Positions 26,638 to 34,682 are shown, counted from the first letter of the stretch. The stretch: DNA of 64,000 nucleotides from Bacteroidota bacterium (GCA_029560875.1 JAKQKB010000168.1:1-64000); one strand, 5' to 3'. Notes: generated by a model from the sequence alone, not told the origin. Numbers and translations: made by a program.

Positions 26638-27102
26638 ATGACGGAGACCAAAGAATTAGTAAAAAAACTTGCTGACAAGCACGGAAGAGTTCGGGAGAGT
26701 TTAATCCCAATCCTACAAGGTGTTGTGCAAGAGGAGCGCTACATCTCTAGTGAGGCAATGACCGAAATCGCACGCGAACTCGATATTTCGGCTGCAAAGG
26801 TTTATGGAACCGCTACTTTCTACAGCTTCCTCGATACTCAACCACGTGGTAAGTATGTTATTCGGATTTGTAGAACTATTTCCTGTGCCATGAAAGGGAA
26901 GAACCTTATTATTCAGGAATTGGAAGATATGCTTAAGGTGAAAGTGGGCGAAACTACTCAAAACAGAAAGTTCTCGCTTCTCGAAACCAACTGTCTTGGC
27001 TGGTGCCACAAAGGGCCTGCTATGCTTATTAACGATGAGGCATACACCGAGTTAACACCTGAAAAGGTTAGAGATATTATTAATGAATACATGAAAAAGT
27101 AA
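26638..27102 (+). CDS. NuoE/HydC-like [2Fe-2S] subunit of NADH-linked [FeFe] hydrogenase 1
   Basis: 154 residues of the 24-kDa thioredoxin-like ferredoxin family. The N-terminal helical part (ISSEAMTEIARELDISAAKV then YGTATFYSF) is followed by the four cluster cysteines in RTISCAMKG and ETNCLGWCHKGP. It delivers electrons between the flavin subunit and HydA. First gene of a three-gene operon with the NuoF-like and HydA genes, next gene 18 bp on. Paralogue of the 38303-38788 subunit. Confidence 0.9.
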   Translation: MTETKELVKKLADKHGRVRESLIPILQGVVQEERYISSEAMTEIARELDISAAKVYGTATFYSFLDTQPRGKYVIRICRTISCAMKGKNLIIQELEDMLKVKVGETTQNRKFSLLETNCLGWCHKGPAMLINDEAYTELTPEKVRDIINEYMKK

Positions 27103-27120
27103 AGCATAGGAGATTATACC

Positions 27121-28284
27121 ATGTCAAATAACTTTTTACGTCGCGTTGACCTTATTTTCGACCAAGATTGTAACCTAAAGGACATTCTAAAATCGACCTA
27201 TCAACGCAATAACGACGAAATTATCAACGAATTACTTGAGTCTGGCCTTAAAGGTCGTGGTGGTGCAGGTTTTCCTACTGCCCTAAAATGGAAATTTACT
27301 AGCGAACAACCCGAGCCCGATAAGTATGTTGTATGTAATGCTGATGAGGGTGAACCTGGCACTTTTAAGGATAGAGAGATTCTTTTTAAAGTTCCTCTCA
27401 AGGTTTTTGGCGGAATGGCAATATGTGCAAAGGTTATCAATGCTAAGGAAGGTTTCCTTTATCTTCGTGGCGAGTACCGTTTCTTATTGCCTGAACTTGA
27501 GAAACAACTAGATAGTTTCCATGCTACTCTTAAGGAGGTAGGTTCCGATTTCAAGATAAGAATAATAATGGGTAGCGGAGCATACATCTGTGGAGAGGAA
27601 AGCGCATTGTTTGAGTCAATGGAAGGTGACCGTGGTGAACCCCGCAACAAACCTCCTTACCCAACAGTTTCAGGTTTCCGCAAGAAACCTACTGTTATTA
27701 ACAACGTGGAAACATTGGTGTACTCATTCATGATTTTCCGCTACGGTGCACGTAAGTTTAAAGAGCTTGGAACAGCCGATTCACGTGGTTCAAAGGTGTT
27801 CTCAATTTCTGGCGATACTCCAAAGCCAGGTATTTATGAGTTGGAGCTAGGTATGACTGTTGAACAGTTTGTTGATGAGCTTGGCGATGGCGATACCAAA
27901 GCCGTTCAGGTTGGAGGTGCTTCCGGATTTTGCGTACCTCGCAAAAAGTTCAAGGATACCATTATTGGATTCGAGGGTGTTCCAACTGGAGGCTCTATGA
28001 TGCTTTTCAATAGTTCTCGTTCAATGTACAATGTGTTGAAGAATTACCTTGAATTTTTCGAGGAAGAGTCTTGTGGCCAGTGTACACCTTGCCGTGTAGG
28101 TTGTCAGCAGCTTAAACTTGGTATTGAGGCTGTTAAGAAAGGCGAGCGTCATACTGCCTACCTTGAGCAGTTGCAAAAATTGGCTCAAACCATGAAAATA
28201 ACTGCTAAATGCGGTCTTGGTCAGAGTGTTGCAAACTCGTTCTTCTCAATTGTTGAGAACTTTAAGGAAGAGATGATTTACTAA
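27121..28284 (+). CDS. Short NuoF/HydB-like NADH-binding flavoprotein subunit
   Basis: 387 residues: NADH motif GLKGRGGAGFPTALKW, FMN region CNADEGEPGTFKDRE and YICGEESALFESMEGDRGEP, and the 4Fe-4S motif EESCGQCTPCRVGC with a fourth Cys in KCGLGQS. Compared with the paralogue at 34703 it lacks both the N-terminal thioredoxin-like 2Fe-2S domain and the C-terminal two-cluster ferredoxin domain. This suggests a simpler electron path, NADH to HydA, rather than the full bifurcating layout (inference). 18 bp after the NuoE-like gene, 20 bp before hydA. Confidence 0.9.
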   Translation: MSNNFLRRVDLIFDQDCNLKDILKSTYQRNNDEIINELLESGLKGRGGAGFPTALKWKFTSEQPEPDKYVVCNADEGEPGTFKDREILFKVPLKVFGGMAICAKVINAKEGFLYLRGEYRFLLPELEKQLDSFHATLKEVGSDFKIRIIMGSGAYICGEESALFESMEGDRGEPRNKPPYPTVSGFRKKPTVINNVETLVYSFMIFRYGARKFKELGTADSRGSKVFSISGDTPKPGIYELELGMTVEQFVDELGDGDTKAVQVGGASGFCVPRKKFKDTIIGFEGVPTGGSMMLFNSSRSMYNVLKNYLEFFEEESCGQCTPCRVGCQQLKLGIEAVKKGERHTAYLEQLQKLAQTMKITAKCGLGQSVANSFFSIVENFKEEMIY

Positions 28285-28304
28285 TTTGCTTAAAATTTTG
28301 AAAA

Positions 28305-30095
28305 ATGGCTAAAAAAATAAATCTCATCATAGATGGTATTCCCGTAACAGTTGACGAGGGTACAACCATTTTGCAAGCTGCAAAACAGCTTAATATACAC
28401 ATTCCTACACTCTGCTATCACGACGACCTTTGCATAGCCGGTAACTGTCGTGTTTGCGTTGTTGAAATGAAGGGTGCTCGTACACTTCCCGCTTCTTGTG
28501 CTATGCCAGTGGCCGAAGGTATGGAGGTTATGACAAATACAATTAAGGTGCGTACGGCTCGTAAGCATATTATCGATTTGCTTCTTTCTGAGCACAATGC
28601 TAAGTGTACTACTTGCTACAAGAATGGCAATTGCGAACTTCAGAACTTAGCATCGGAGTATAAGATATCTGAGCCTATGTTTATCGATTTGGTTCCTCAT
28701 AAGAACTACCAAATGGATGCTTACTCTCCTTCTATTATTAAGGATGATAGTAAGTGTATCCGTTGTCAGCGTTGCGTTCGCACCTGCGAGGAGCTTCAGC
28801 ATGTTAGCGCATTGGGCGTTGCCTATAAGGGTGAGAAAATGAAAATATCTACTTTCTTTGAGAATCCAATGTTCGAGGTGGTTTGTACCAACTGCGGTCA
28901 GTGTGTAAACCGCTGCCCCACTGGAGCATTAATAGAGCGTAACTATCTCGACGAGGTTTGGGATGCTATTTACAACCCCGATAAACACGTTGTGGTTCAA
29001 ACAGCTCCTGCCGTTAGGGTTGCCCTTGGTGAGGATTTAGGATTAGCTCCAGGTGAGATTGTTACTGGTAAAATGGTTTCTGCACTTCGTCGCCTTGGAT
29101 TCGACTCTGTGCTTGATACCGACTTTACTGCCGACCTTACCATTATGGAGGAAGGTTTCGAACTTCTTGGTCGTTTAAAAAAGGCTTTGGTTGACAAGGA
29201 TACAAGTGTTAAGTTACCTATGGCAACTAGTTGTTCCCCAGGTTGGATTAAATTCATTGAGCATACATACCCAGAATATCTCGATAATCTATCAACCTGT
29301 AAGTCACCTCAGCAGATGTTTGGAGCGCTTGTGAAAACATACTATGCCAAGAAAAGAAACATAGACCCAGCAAAGATTGTTTCTGTATCTATAATGCCTT
29401 GTACAGCTAAGAAGTTTGAGGCAGATAGACCTGAGATGCGTTCAAGTGGATATAAGGATGTAGATTACGTTCTTACAACTCGCGAATTGGCTATTATGAT
29501 TAAACAGGCTGGTATAGAGTTCAACGCTCTTTCCGAGTCGCATTGCGATAGTATTATGGGCGATTCCACTGGTGCTGCTGTTATTTTCGGTGCAACAGGT
29601 GGTGTAATGGAGGCTGCATTGCGTACTGCTTACGAGGTTGTTACAGGCCGCGAAGTTCCTTTCGATGGACTAAATATTACACCTGTTCGTGGTATGGATG
29701 GTGTTCGTGAAGCTTCTGTCAAGATTGAAAATACTGTACCTGAGTGGAAGTTTTTAGAAGGTGCAGTGCTTAAAACTGTTGTAGCACACGGGTTAACCAA
29801 TGCTAAGAAGGTAATGGATGCAGTTAAGTCGGGTAAAGGCGATTGGCATTTTATAGAGATTATGGCTTGCCCTGGTGGATGTATTGGTGGTGGTGGTCAG
29901 CCAATTCCAACCAATGCCGAGATTCGTCAGAAACGTGCCGAGGCTATATACCGAGAGGATGCAGGTATGAAGATTCGTAAGTCGCACGAGAACCCCGAGG
30001 TAGTTGCAATTTACAAGGAGTTCTTACACGAACCTAATGGACATAAATCGCACGAATTGCTACATACTCACTACAAGGAGCGTCAGCGCTACTAG
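28305..30095 (+). CDS. [FeFe] hydrogenase catalytic subunit, with Ser in the L1 motif
   Basis: 596 residues. Domains: plant-type 2Fe-2S (CYHDDLCIAGNCRVC), His/Cys-ligated 4Fe-4S (HNAKCTTCYKNGNC), two 4Fe-4S (CIRCQRCVRTC, CTNCGQCVNRCP), the H-cluster domain, and the C-terminal small-subunit-like segment (REDAGMKIRKSHENP). H-cluster motifs L2 (IMPCTAKKFE) and L3 (EIMACPGGCIGGGGQP) are canonical, but L1 reads TSCSPGW: Cys310 is kept and Ser311 replaces the second Cys. In Clostridium CpI numbering these are C299 (proton transfer) and C300 (4Fe-4S ligand). It catalyses H2 formation or uptake if the cluster still assembles. Last gene of its operon. Confidence 0.92.
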   Translation: MAKKINLIIDGIPVTVDEGTTILQAAKQLNIHIPTLCYHDDLCIAGNCRVCVVEMKGARTLPASCAMPVAEGMEVMTNTIKVRTARKHIIDLLLSEHNAKCTTCYKNGNCELQNLASEYKISEPMFIDLVPHKNYQMDAYSPSIIKDDSKCIRCQRCVRTCEELQHVSALGVAYKGEKMKISTFFENPMFEVVCTNCGQCVNRCPTGALIERNYLDEVWDAIYNPDKHVVVQTAPAVRVALGEDLGLAPGEIVTGKMVSALRRLGFDSVLDTDFTADLTIMEEGFELLGRLKKALVDKDTSVKLPMATSCSPGWIKFIEHTYPEYLDNLSTCKSPQQMFGALVKTYYAKKRNIDPAKIVSVSIMPCTAKKFEADRPEMRSSGYKDVDYVLTTRELAIMIKQAGIEFNALSESHCDSIMGDSTGAAVIFGATGGVMEAALRTAYEVVTGREVPFDGLNITPVRGMDGVREASVKIENTVPEWKFLEGAVLKTVVAHGLTNAKKVMDAVKSGKGDWHFIEIMACPGGCIGGGGQPIPTNAEIRQKRAEAIYREDAGMKIRKSHENPEVVAIYKEFLHEPNGHKSHELLHTHYKERQRY

Positions 30096-30120
30096 TCAGT
30101 AGTTTTATTCATAAGTTGAG

Positions 30121-30147
30121 AAAGGGGCATTTTGCCCTTTTTTTTAT
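30121..30147 (+). terminator. Terminator of hydrogenase operon 1
   Basis: AAAGGGGCA and TGCCCTTTT form a short stem followed by a T tract, 25 bp after the HydA stop. Confidence 0.8.
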
Positions 30148-30246
30148 TTGCCATCAATTAACTACATTAAATATCAGTTCACGTTGCTTTTAAACATATT
30201 TTTGTTTCGCTACAACATTGACGGATTATGTAACAAAATTTTGAAT

Positions 30247-30262
30247 TGTTAGTAAAATAACA
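30247..30262. promoter_or_regulatory. Operator-like palindrome TGTTA-N6-TAACA (site 3)
   Basis: TGTTAGTAAAATAACA, flanked as TTGTTA...TAACAA, ahead of the sensory-module operon. Confidence 0.6.
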
Positions 30263-30288
30263 AGTATAAATTTTAACAAAATTTATAC

Positions 30289-30304
30289 TGTTATATAAAT
30301 AACA
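30289..30304. promoter_or_regulatory. Operator-like palindrome TGTTA-N6-TAACA (site 4)
   Basis: TGTTATATAAATAACA, centred 42 bp (four helical turns) from site 3. It ends 5 bp before a TAATTTTG -7 element, so it covers the spacer between -33 and -7. Confidence 0.6.
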
Positions 30305-30309
30305 TGGCT

Positions 30310-30317
30310 TAATTTTG
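30310..30317 (+). promoter_or_regulatory. -7 promoter element of the hydrogenase sensory operon
   Basis: TAATTTTG matches TAnnTTTG, about 45 bp before the first DRTGG gene. No good -33 TTTG is present at the expected distance; the palindrome lies there instead. Confidence 0.5.
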
Positions 30318-30362
30318 CATTCAATTATTTCTCAGATTATTCCATAAAGTAATATACTACGT

Positions 30363-30707
30363 ATGAAGTTAAAAGAACTTGTAGAGTACATAGGCGGAAG
30401 TGTTGTATGCTGTGAAGAGTGCTTGGACAGAGAGGTTGAGTTTGCGTTTGCTTCAGATTTAATGAGCGACGTGCTAACAGTTAAAAGTGAGAAGTTACTT
30501 CTAATAACTGGCCTTGCTAATATTCAAGCAGTTCGTACAGCCGAAATGTCCGACTTGCAAGCTATTGTGTTTGTTCGCAATAAGCGAGTAAGTGAGGATA
30601 TGATTAGGTTGGCTCAGGAAAATTGTATAGTTTTGATTGAGTATCCAGGTACCATGTTCAGGGTATCGGGTTTGCTTTATAGTTTAGGTGTTAAAGCTGT
30701 TTACTAG
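30363..30707 (+). CDS. DRTGG-domain protein (first copy)
   Basis: 114 residues comprising a single DRTGG-type domain (ASDLMSDVLTV, LLITGLANIQAVRTAEMSDL, AIVFVRNKR). The domain is known as a stand-alone unit near [FeFe] hydrogenase genes and in PTA and CBS proteins; it is thought to bind a small ligand. It heads the six-gene sensory module and is followed 5 bp later by the GHKL ATPase. A second copy lies at 32530. Function unknown; a role in regulating hydrogenase is inferred from position. Confidence 0.8.
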   Translation: MKLKELVEYIGGSVVCCEECLDREVEFAFASDLMSDVLTVKSEKLLLITGLANIQAVRTAEMSDLQAIVFVRNKRVSEDMIRLAQENCIVLIEYPGTMFRVSGLLYSLGVKAVY

Positions 30708-30712
30708 TAGCA

Positions 30713-31144
30713 ATGCATTTCGAGTTTAAAGTACAGGGCGGCGATTTCGTAAGAGCGGGTAACGCATCGAGTCAGGTTAAGAAGATTTTAAAGCAGCTTA
30801 ACGTGGACTCTAGCGTTATCAAGAGAATTGTTGTGGCTCTTTACGAAGGGGAGGTTAACATTGCTGCACATGCTTTTAATGGAGTAATCTATGTTGATAT
30901 TGATACTGAGAGGATAATTATTAAGCTAGATGATAATGGTCCCGGAATTCCTGATATAAACTTGGCTATGCAGCCAGGCTATTCAACAGCGTCGCCTATT
31001 GTTAGGGAAATGGGGTTTGGTGCAGGAATGGGGCTCCCTAATATAAAGGACAATACCGATGAATTTAAGATAACAAGTGAGGTAGGTAAAGGTACATGTC
31101 TTGAAATTCTTGTAAATTTAAAGGTAAATCAGGAAGGAGTTTAG
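30713..31144 (+). CDS. GHKL-fold ATP-binding protein, RsbW/anti-sigma-kinase-like
   Basis: 143 residues with the ATPase boxes of the anti-sigma/histidine-kinase superfamily: N box ALYEGEVNIAAHAFNG, G1 box LDDNGPGIPD and G2 box FGAGMGLPNIKDN. No dimerisation or His-acceptor domain and no membrane segment, as in RsbW-type Ser/Thr kinases. The HydS-like gene starts 2 bp after its stop, so translational coupling is likely. Suggested role: output or input partner of the sensory hydrogenase (inference). Confidence 0.85.
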   Translation: MHFEFKVQGGDFVRAGNASSQVKKILKQLNVDSSVIKRIVVALYEGEVNIAAHAFNGVIYVDIDTERIIIKLDDNGPGIPDINLAMQPGYSTASPIVREMGFGAGMGLPNIKDNTDEFKITSEVGKGTCLEILVNLKVNQEGV

Positions 31145-31146
31145 CT

Positions 31147-32520
31147 GTGGAAAAGGCTAGTTTTCATCACGCACTAAAAATTCGTACCGATGTTTGTATT
31201 GGATGTGCTCACTGTATGAGGGCTTGTCCTACTGAGGCCTTGCGGGTGAGTGGTGGAAAAGCTCATTTGCACAGCAATCGTTGTATCGATTGTGGCGAGT
31301 GCTACAGGGTTTGTCCTACTGGCGCTATAATTGTTGAGCAGGACGATTTTCAGGATATTTTCAATTACAGCCATCGGGTTGCGGTTATCCCCTCTGTTTT
31401 ACTAGGGCAATACCCCGACAACGTTACTCCAGGAATGGTTGTACATGCATTACAGAATATTGGATTTACCGAAGTTGTTGAGGTTGAGGATTCTGTTGAG
31501 TATCTTATTCCTCAAATTAATGATTACATCGTTAAGAATCAGAATAAGAAACCAATAGTATCATCGTTTTGCCCTGCCATAGTTCGGCTTGTTCAGGTTA
31601 AGTTTCCTTGGTTAGTAGGTAATATTATGCTTTTACGTCCACCGCTAGACCTAACTTCGTCATATATCCGAGGGAAATACAGGGAGCAAGGTATTCCTGA
31701 ATCGGAGGTGGGTGTGTTTTATGTAACGCCTTGTGCTGCAAAAATTGCTGCAATAAAAAGCCCTGTAGGAGAGGATAAGTCCGAAATTACGGGTGTAATC
31801 AACATGGACTTAATTTACAATCGCACTTTACATGAAATTAAGAAGAAGGTTGTAAATAAAGAGCAGGATGCTTTTCACACTCAATTAACTCCCCGGAGTA
31901 TAACTTGGGCCCTGACAAATGGTGAGGCTTCGCACATTAATGGCCGCTGTATGGCCATCGATGGAATTCACAATGTTATGGAATTCCTCGATAAGATTGA
32001 AAACGATGAGGTTGCAGGTGTCGATTTCTTGGAACTTAGGTCGTGCGATGAGAGCTGTGCAGGAGGGATTCTGGCTGCAAGTAATCGATTCTTAACGGCA
32101 GAATTGCTTAGAAAAAGGGCTAAAGCCCTTGCTGATTTTAATCACGGTAAGGTTAATCAATCAAAGTTACTGCAGTATCAGCAGTTTTTAGTAGGAAGGA
32201 TTGATTTGAGTAGGGTAGAGCCCCGCTCAATGGTTAAACTCGACGAGGATATGGCTAAGGCAATGAAGAAGATGGAGCGCGTAAACCGTATAATGTGTTA
32301 TCTCCCTGGAATTGACTGTGGAGTATGCGGTGCGCCGTCGTGCTTGGCGTTGGCCGAGGATATTGTTCAGGGCGAAGGTGCTATTTCGCACTGCGTTTTC
32401 CTTCAGAAAGTGATGGAGCAGACCAAGATGAACCCTGAGCACTCGTTTAAGATTATGAAGAAAATTTGGGGCGATAATCGATTCCTAAAGGATTGCGAAA
32501 AGCCTAATCAAAATAAATAG
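31147..32520 (+). CDS. HydS-like sensory-type [FeFe] hydrogenase (group C/D-like)
   Basis: 457 residues from a GTG start preceded by AGGAAGGAG. Two ferredoxin clusters (CIGCAHCMRACP, CIDCGECYRVCP), then a divergent H-cluster domain: L1 is SSFCPA (Phe141 replaces the proton-transfer Cys, Cys142 kept), L2 is VTPCAAK, L3 is RSCDESCAGG. The C terminus adds a four-Cys cluster domain (IDCGVCGAPSCLALAED, later HCVF). This matches the putative sensory [FeFe] hydrogenases known beside bifurcating hydrogenases in Thermoanaerobacter, here without a PAS domain. Catalysis should be weak; a hydrogen- or redox-sensing job is inferred from family and from the surrounding regulatory genes. Confidence 0.88.
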   Translation: MEKASFHHALKIRTDVCIGCAHCMRACPTEALRVSGGKAHLHSNRCIDCGECYRVCPTGAIIVEQDDFQDIFNYSHRVAVIPSVLLGQYPDNVTPGMVVHALQNIGFTEVVEVEDSVEYLIPQINDYIVKNQNKKPIVSSFCPAIVRLVQVKFPWLVGNIMLLRPPLDLTSSYIRGKYREQGIPESEVGVFYVTPCAAKIAAIKSPVGEDKSEITGVINMDLIYNRTLHEIKKKVVNKEQDAFHTQLTPRSITWALTNGEASHINGRCMAIDGIHNVMEFLDKIENDEVAGVDFLELRSCDESCAGGILAASNRFLTAELLRKRAKALADFNHGKVNQSKLLQYQQFLVGRIDLSRVEPRSMVKLDEDMAKAMKKMERVNRIMCYLPGIDCGVCGAPSCLALAEDIVQGEGAISHCVFLQKVMEQTKMNPEHSFKIMKKIWGDNRFLKDCEKPNQNK

Positions 32521-32529
32521 TTTACTTTT

Positions 32530-32865
32530 ATGACAGTTGCAGATATTGTAAAAGCCTTAGACTTAAAGGTTTTTTCAGGAAATGAAGGATTAAATCAGGA
32601 AATAGTTGGAGGTTACACATCGGATTTGTTGAGCGATGTTATGGGCAATGCCGATGCTGGTATGGTTTGGATTACCTTGCAAACACATATCAATGTAATG
32701 GCAATTGCGTCGCTTAAGGAATTAGCTGCAATTATTCTTGTAAAGGGTTTGGAGCCTGAGGCTAATACTTTGCAGCAAAGCAACAATGAGGGTATTCCAA
32801 TTCTTGGAACCAATTTGCAGGCTTTTGAGATTACTGGTAAACTTTACCAGCTACTGAATAAGTAA
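32530..32865 (+). CDS. DRTGG-domain protein (second copy)
   Basis: 111 residues, one DRTGG-type domain (GGYTSDLLSDVMGNADAG, LQTHINVMAIASLKELAAII). It is related to the 30363 protein: both have SDL(L/M)SDV near residue 35. Its stop overlaps the next start codon by one base (TAATG), indicating coupled translation with the PHP protein. Function not known; part of the sensory module. Confidence 0.78.
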   Translation: MTVADIVKALDLKVFSGNEGLNQEIVGGYTSDLLSDVMGNADAGMVWITLQTHINVMAIASLKELAAIILVKGLEPEANTLQQSNNEGIPILGTNLQAFEITGKLYQLLNK

Positions 32866-33584
32866 TGAACCAATACCGTGCCGATTTGCACATTCACAGT
32901 GTCTTATCTCCCTGTGCCGATTTGGAGATGAGCCCTGTAAATATTGTGAATCGTGCAAAGGCTTTGGGTTTAGATATTATAGCAGTTACCGACCATAACT
33001 CAACTCTTCATTGCCCATTAACAGTAGAGCTTGCCTCAAGGGTTGGAATTTTGGCTGTTTATGGCGCAGAGGTCACTACTCGCGAGGAGGTGCATTGTGT
33101 ATGCTTAGTGGAGGATGAGCCCAAGCGCAAACTTTTACAGCAATTCCTTGAAGATAACATTCAACGAGTCCCCAATAATGTTGATATTTTTGGCTACCAG
33201 GTAGTTGTGAATGAGCAGGAGGAGATAGTTCAGGAAATTGATTATTTGCTACACGGAGCGCTAAATAAGGGTATCAACGAGGTTGAGGCATTTGTTCATA
33301 GTATTGGTGGAATTTTTATTCCTGCACACGCCGATAGACCCAAATACAGCATTACCAGCCAGTTAGGTTTTGTTCCTCCCGATTTAAACTATGACGCTAT
33401 TGAGTTGTCGCGATTTACTACAGAGGAAAAATTTTTGGCATCAAACCCGTTCGTTAGAAAAAAGAGATTTGTGAGGAGTTCCGATGCTCATATGATTGAC
33501 CAGATTGGATCAATCTCAACCATGCTTACAATGTGTGGTTTAACTTTTAAGGATTTAAAAGAGTCGATTCTTGCCTTAGATTAA
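32865..33584 (+). CDS. PHP-domain metal-dependent phosphoesterase
   Basis: 239 residues with the PHP metal-ligand motifs in order: DLHIHSVLSPCADLEM, VTDHNS, YGAEVTTREEVH, PAHADRP and SSDAHM. The fold hydrolyses phosphoesters (for example nucleoside bisphosphates or phospho-oligonucleotides). PHP genes of this type recur beside HydS and DRTGG genes in anaerobes. In this setting it may act on a protein phosphate or a small signal (inference). Confidence 0.85.
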   Translation: MNQYRADLHIHSVLSPCADLEMSPVNIVNRAKALGLDIIAVTDHNSTLHCPLTVELASRVGILAVYGAEVTTREEVHCVCLVEDEPKRKLLQQFLEDNIQRVPNNVDIFGYQVVVNEQEEIVQEIDYLLHGALNKGINEVEAFVHSIGGIFIPAHADRPKYSITSQLGFVPPDLNYDAIELSRFTTEEKFLASNPFVRKKRFVRSSDAHMIDQIGSISTMLTMCGLTFKDLKESILALD

Positions 33585-33623
33585 TTTTTTCAAGAAATTA
33601 TATCAGCATAAAAGCCTTAAATA

Positions 33624-34178
33624 ATGAAGGACCTATCGTTGCATATCCTTGATATTGTGCAAAACTCAGTGGTTGCAAAGGCAACTAATATTGAAATAAA
33701 AATTGAAGTTGATAAAAAAAACGACTATCTTGCTTTATTTGTAAATGACAATGGCAAGGGTATGAGCCCTGAGTTCCTCAACCAAGTTACCGATCCCTAT
33801 ACCACAACCCGAACAACCCGTAAAGTTGGGCTTGGTATCCCCCTGCTAAAGCAAAATGCCGAGCGCGCAGGAGGAAGCATGCAGATAGAGTCTGTTTTGG
33901 GGCAAGGAACGTCGCTCAAAGCCACTCTAAACCCAAACAATATTGATTGTTTACCTATTGGCGATGTTGCCGGTGTAGTAACTATGCTTATTTGTTCGTA
34001 TCCCGATACTAATTTTTTATTCAGCTATAAGCGGGGTTCTGATGAGTTTTCCATATCTACAGGGGACATAGTAGAGGCATTGGATGGTGTGGCTGTTAGT
34101 AACCCTAGCGTTTACCCGCTCATCAAGGAATTAATCTCCTCAAATTTAGACGAATTACAAATAAGTGAATTAGGTTGA
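33624..34178 (+). CDS. GHKL ATPase, histidine-kinase-like catalytic domain protein
   Basis: 184 residues. Kinase boxes are clear: N box LHILDIVQNSVVAKATNIEI, G1 NDNGKGMSPE, F/G2 YTTTRTTRKVGLGIPLLKQN, and GQGTSLKATL. No sensor or His-acceptor segment; about 70 further residues form an unidentified C-terminal domain. Last gene of the sensory module, 39 bp after the PHP gene. Second ATPase of the module with 30713; a phosphotransfer pair is possible. Confidence 0.82.
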   Translation: MKDLSLHILDIVQNSVVAKATNIEIKIEVDKKNDYLALFVNDNGKGMSPEFLNQVTDPYTTTRTTRKVGLGIPLLKQNAERAGGSMQIESVLGQGTSLKATLNPNNIDCLPIGDVAGVVTMLICSYPDTNFLFSYKRGSDEFSISTGDIVEALDGVAVSNPSVYPLIKELISSNLDELQISELG

Positions 34179-34194
34179 AAAACATAAAATCAAT

Positions 34195-34210
34195 CGTTAT
34201 TGCATTAACA
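34195..34210. promoter_or_regulatory. Operator-like palindrome CGTTA-N6-TAACA (site 5)
   Basis: CGTTATTGCATTAACA matches the sites at 26578, 26595, 30247 and 30289 except for the first base. It lies 8 bp before a -7 element (TAATTTTG) and overlaps the -33 position. Confidence 0.5.
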
Positions 34211-34218
34211 AGTAAAAG

Positions 34219-34226
34219 TAATTTTG
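34219..34226 (+). promoter_or_regulatory. -7 promoter element of the hydBAC operon
   Basis: TAATTTTG followed by CATT, the same extended form as at 30310, 58 bp before the ferredoxin start codon. A separate transcript for the Fd-hydB-hydA-hydC genes is therefore likely. Confidence 0.5.
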
Positions 34227-34283
34227 CATTTTCAAAATAATAAGTTATTTAAACCAACCAAATACACACAAAAAGAATTAACT

Positions 34284-34682
34284 ATGACAAAAGTTAAATC
34301 GTTGGCTGATCTGAAGAAGATGAAGGAAACCCTTCAATCTAAGATTGATCTTAGAGAAAAGGGCGACGCTTCGGAAAGCCTAGTGCAAATCAAGGTAGCT
34401 ATGGCTACTTGCGGTATTGCCTCAGGTGCAAAAACCGTGATGGAGTTTATGATGGAAGAGCTTGAAAAAAGAGGTGTTCAAGCTGTTGTTACTCAAACTG
34501 GTTGTATGGGATACTGCTATGCAGAGCCTACAATTGAGGTAAAACTTCCTGGTAAAGAACCAGTGATTTTTGGGTATGTTGATACAAAGAAAGCCGATGA
34601 TATTATTGAGAAGTATATCAAGAACGGCGAGTTTGTTGATGGCATCATCCCAACTAACTACGAGACAATTGATAACAAATAA
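34284..34682 (+). CDS. Thioredoxin-like [2Fe-2S] ferredoxin of the hydrogenase operon
   Basis: 132 residues from ATG 34284; the longer reading upstream crosses the promoter and is rejected. The C-terminal part carries the thioredoxin-like 2Fe-2S ligands: ATCGIASGA, then QTGCMGYCYAEP. The N-terminal 40 residues are a charged helix. Such proteins accompany HydB as a separate small subunit or electron carrier. The hydB gene begins 20 bp after its stop behind AGGAGG. Confidence 0.85.
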   Translation: MTKVKSLADLKKMKETLQSKIDLREKGDASESLVQIKVAMATCGIASGAKTVMEFMMEELEKRGVQAVVTQTGCMGYCYAEPTIEVKLPGKEPVIFGYVDTKKADDIIEKYIKNGEFVDGIIPTNYETIDNK

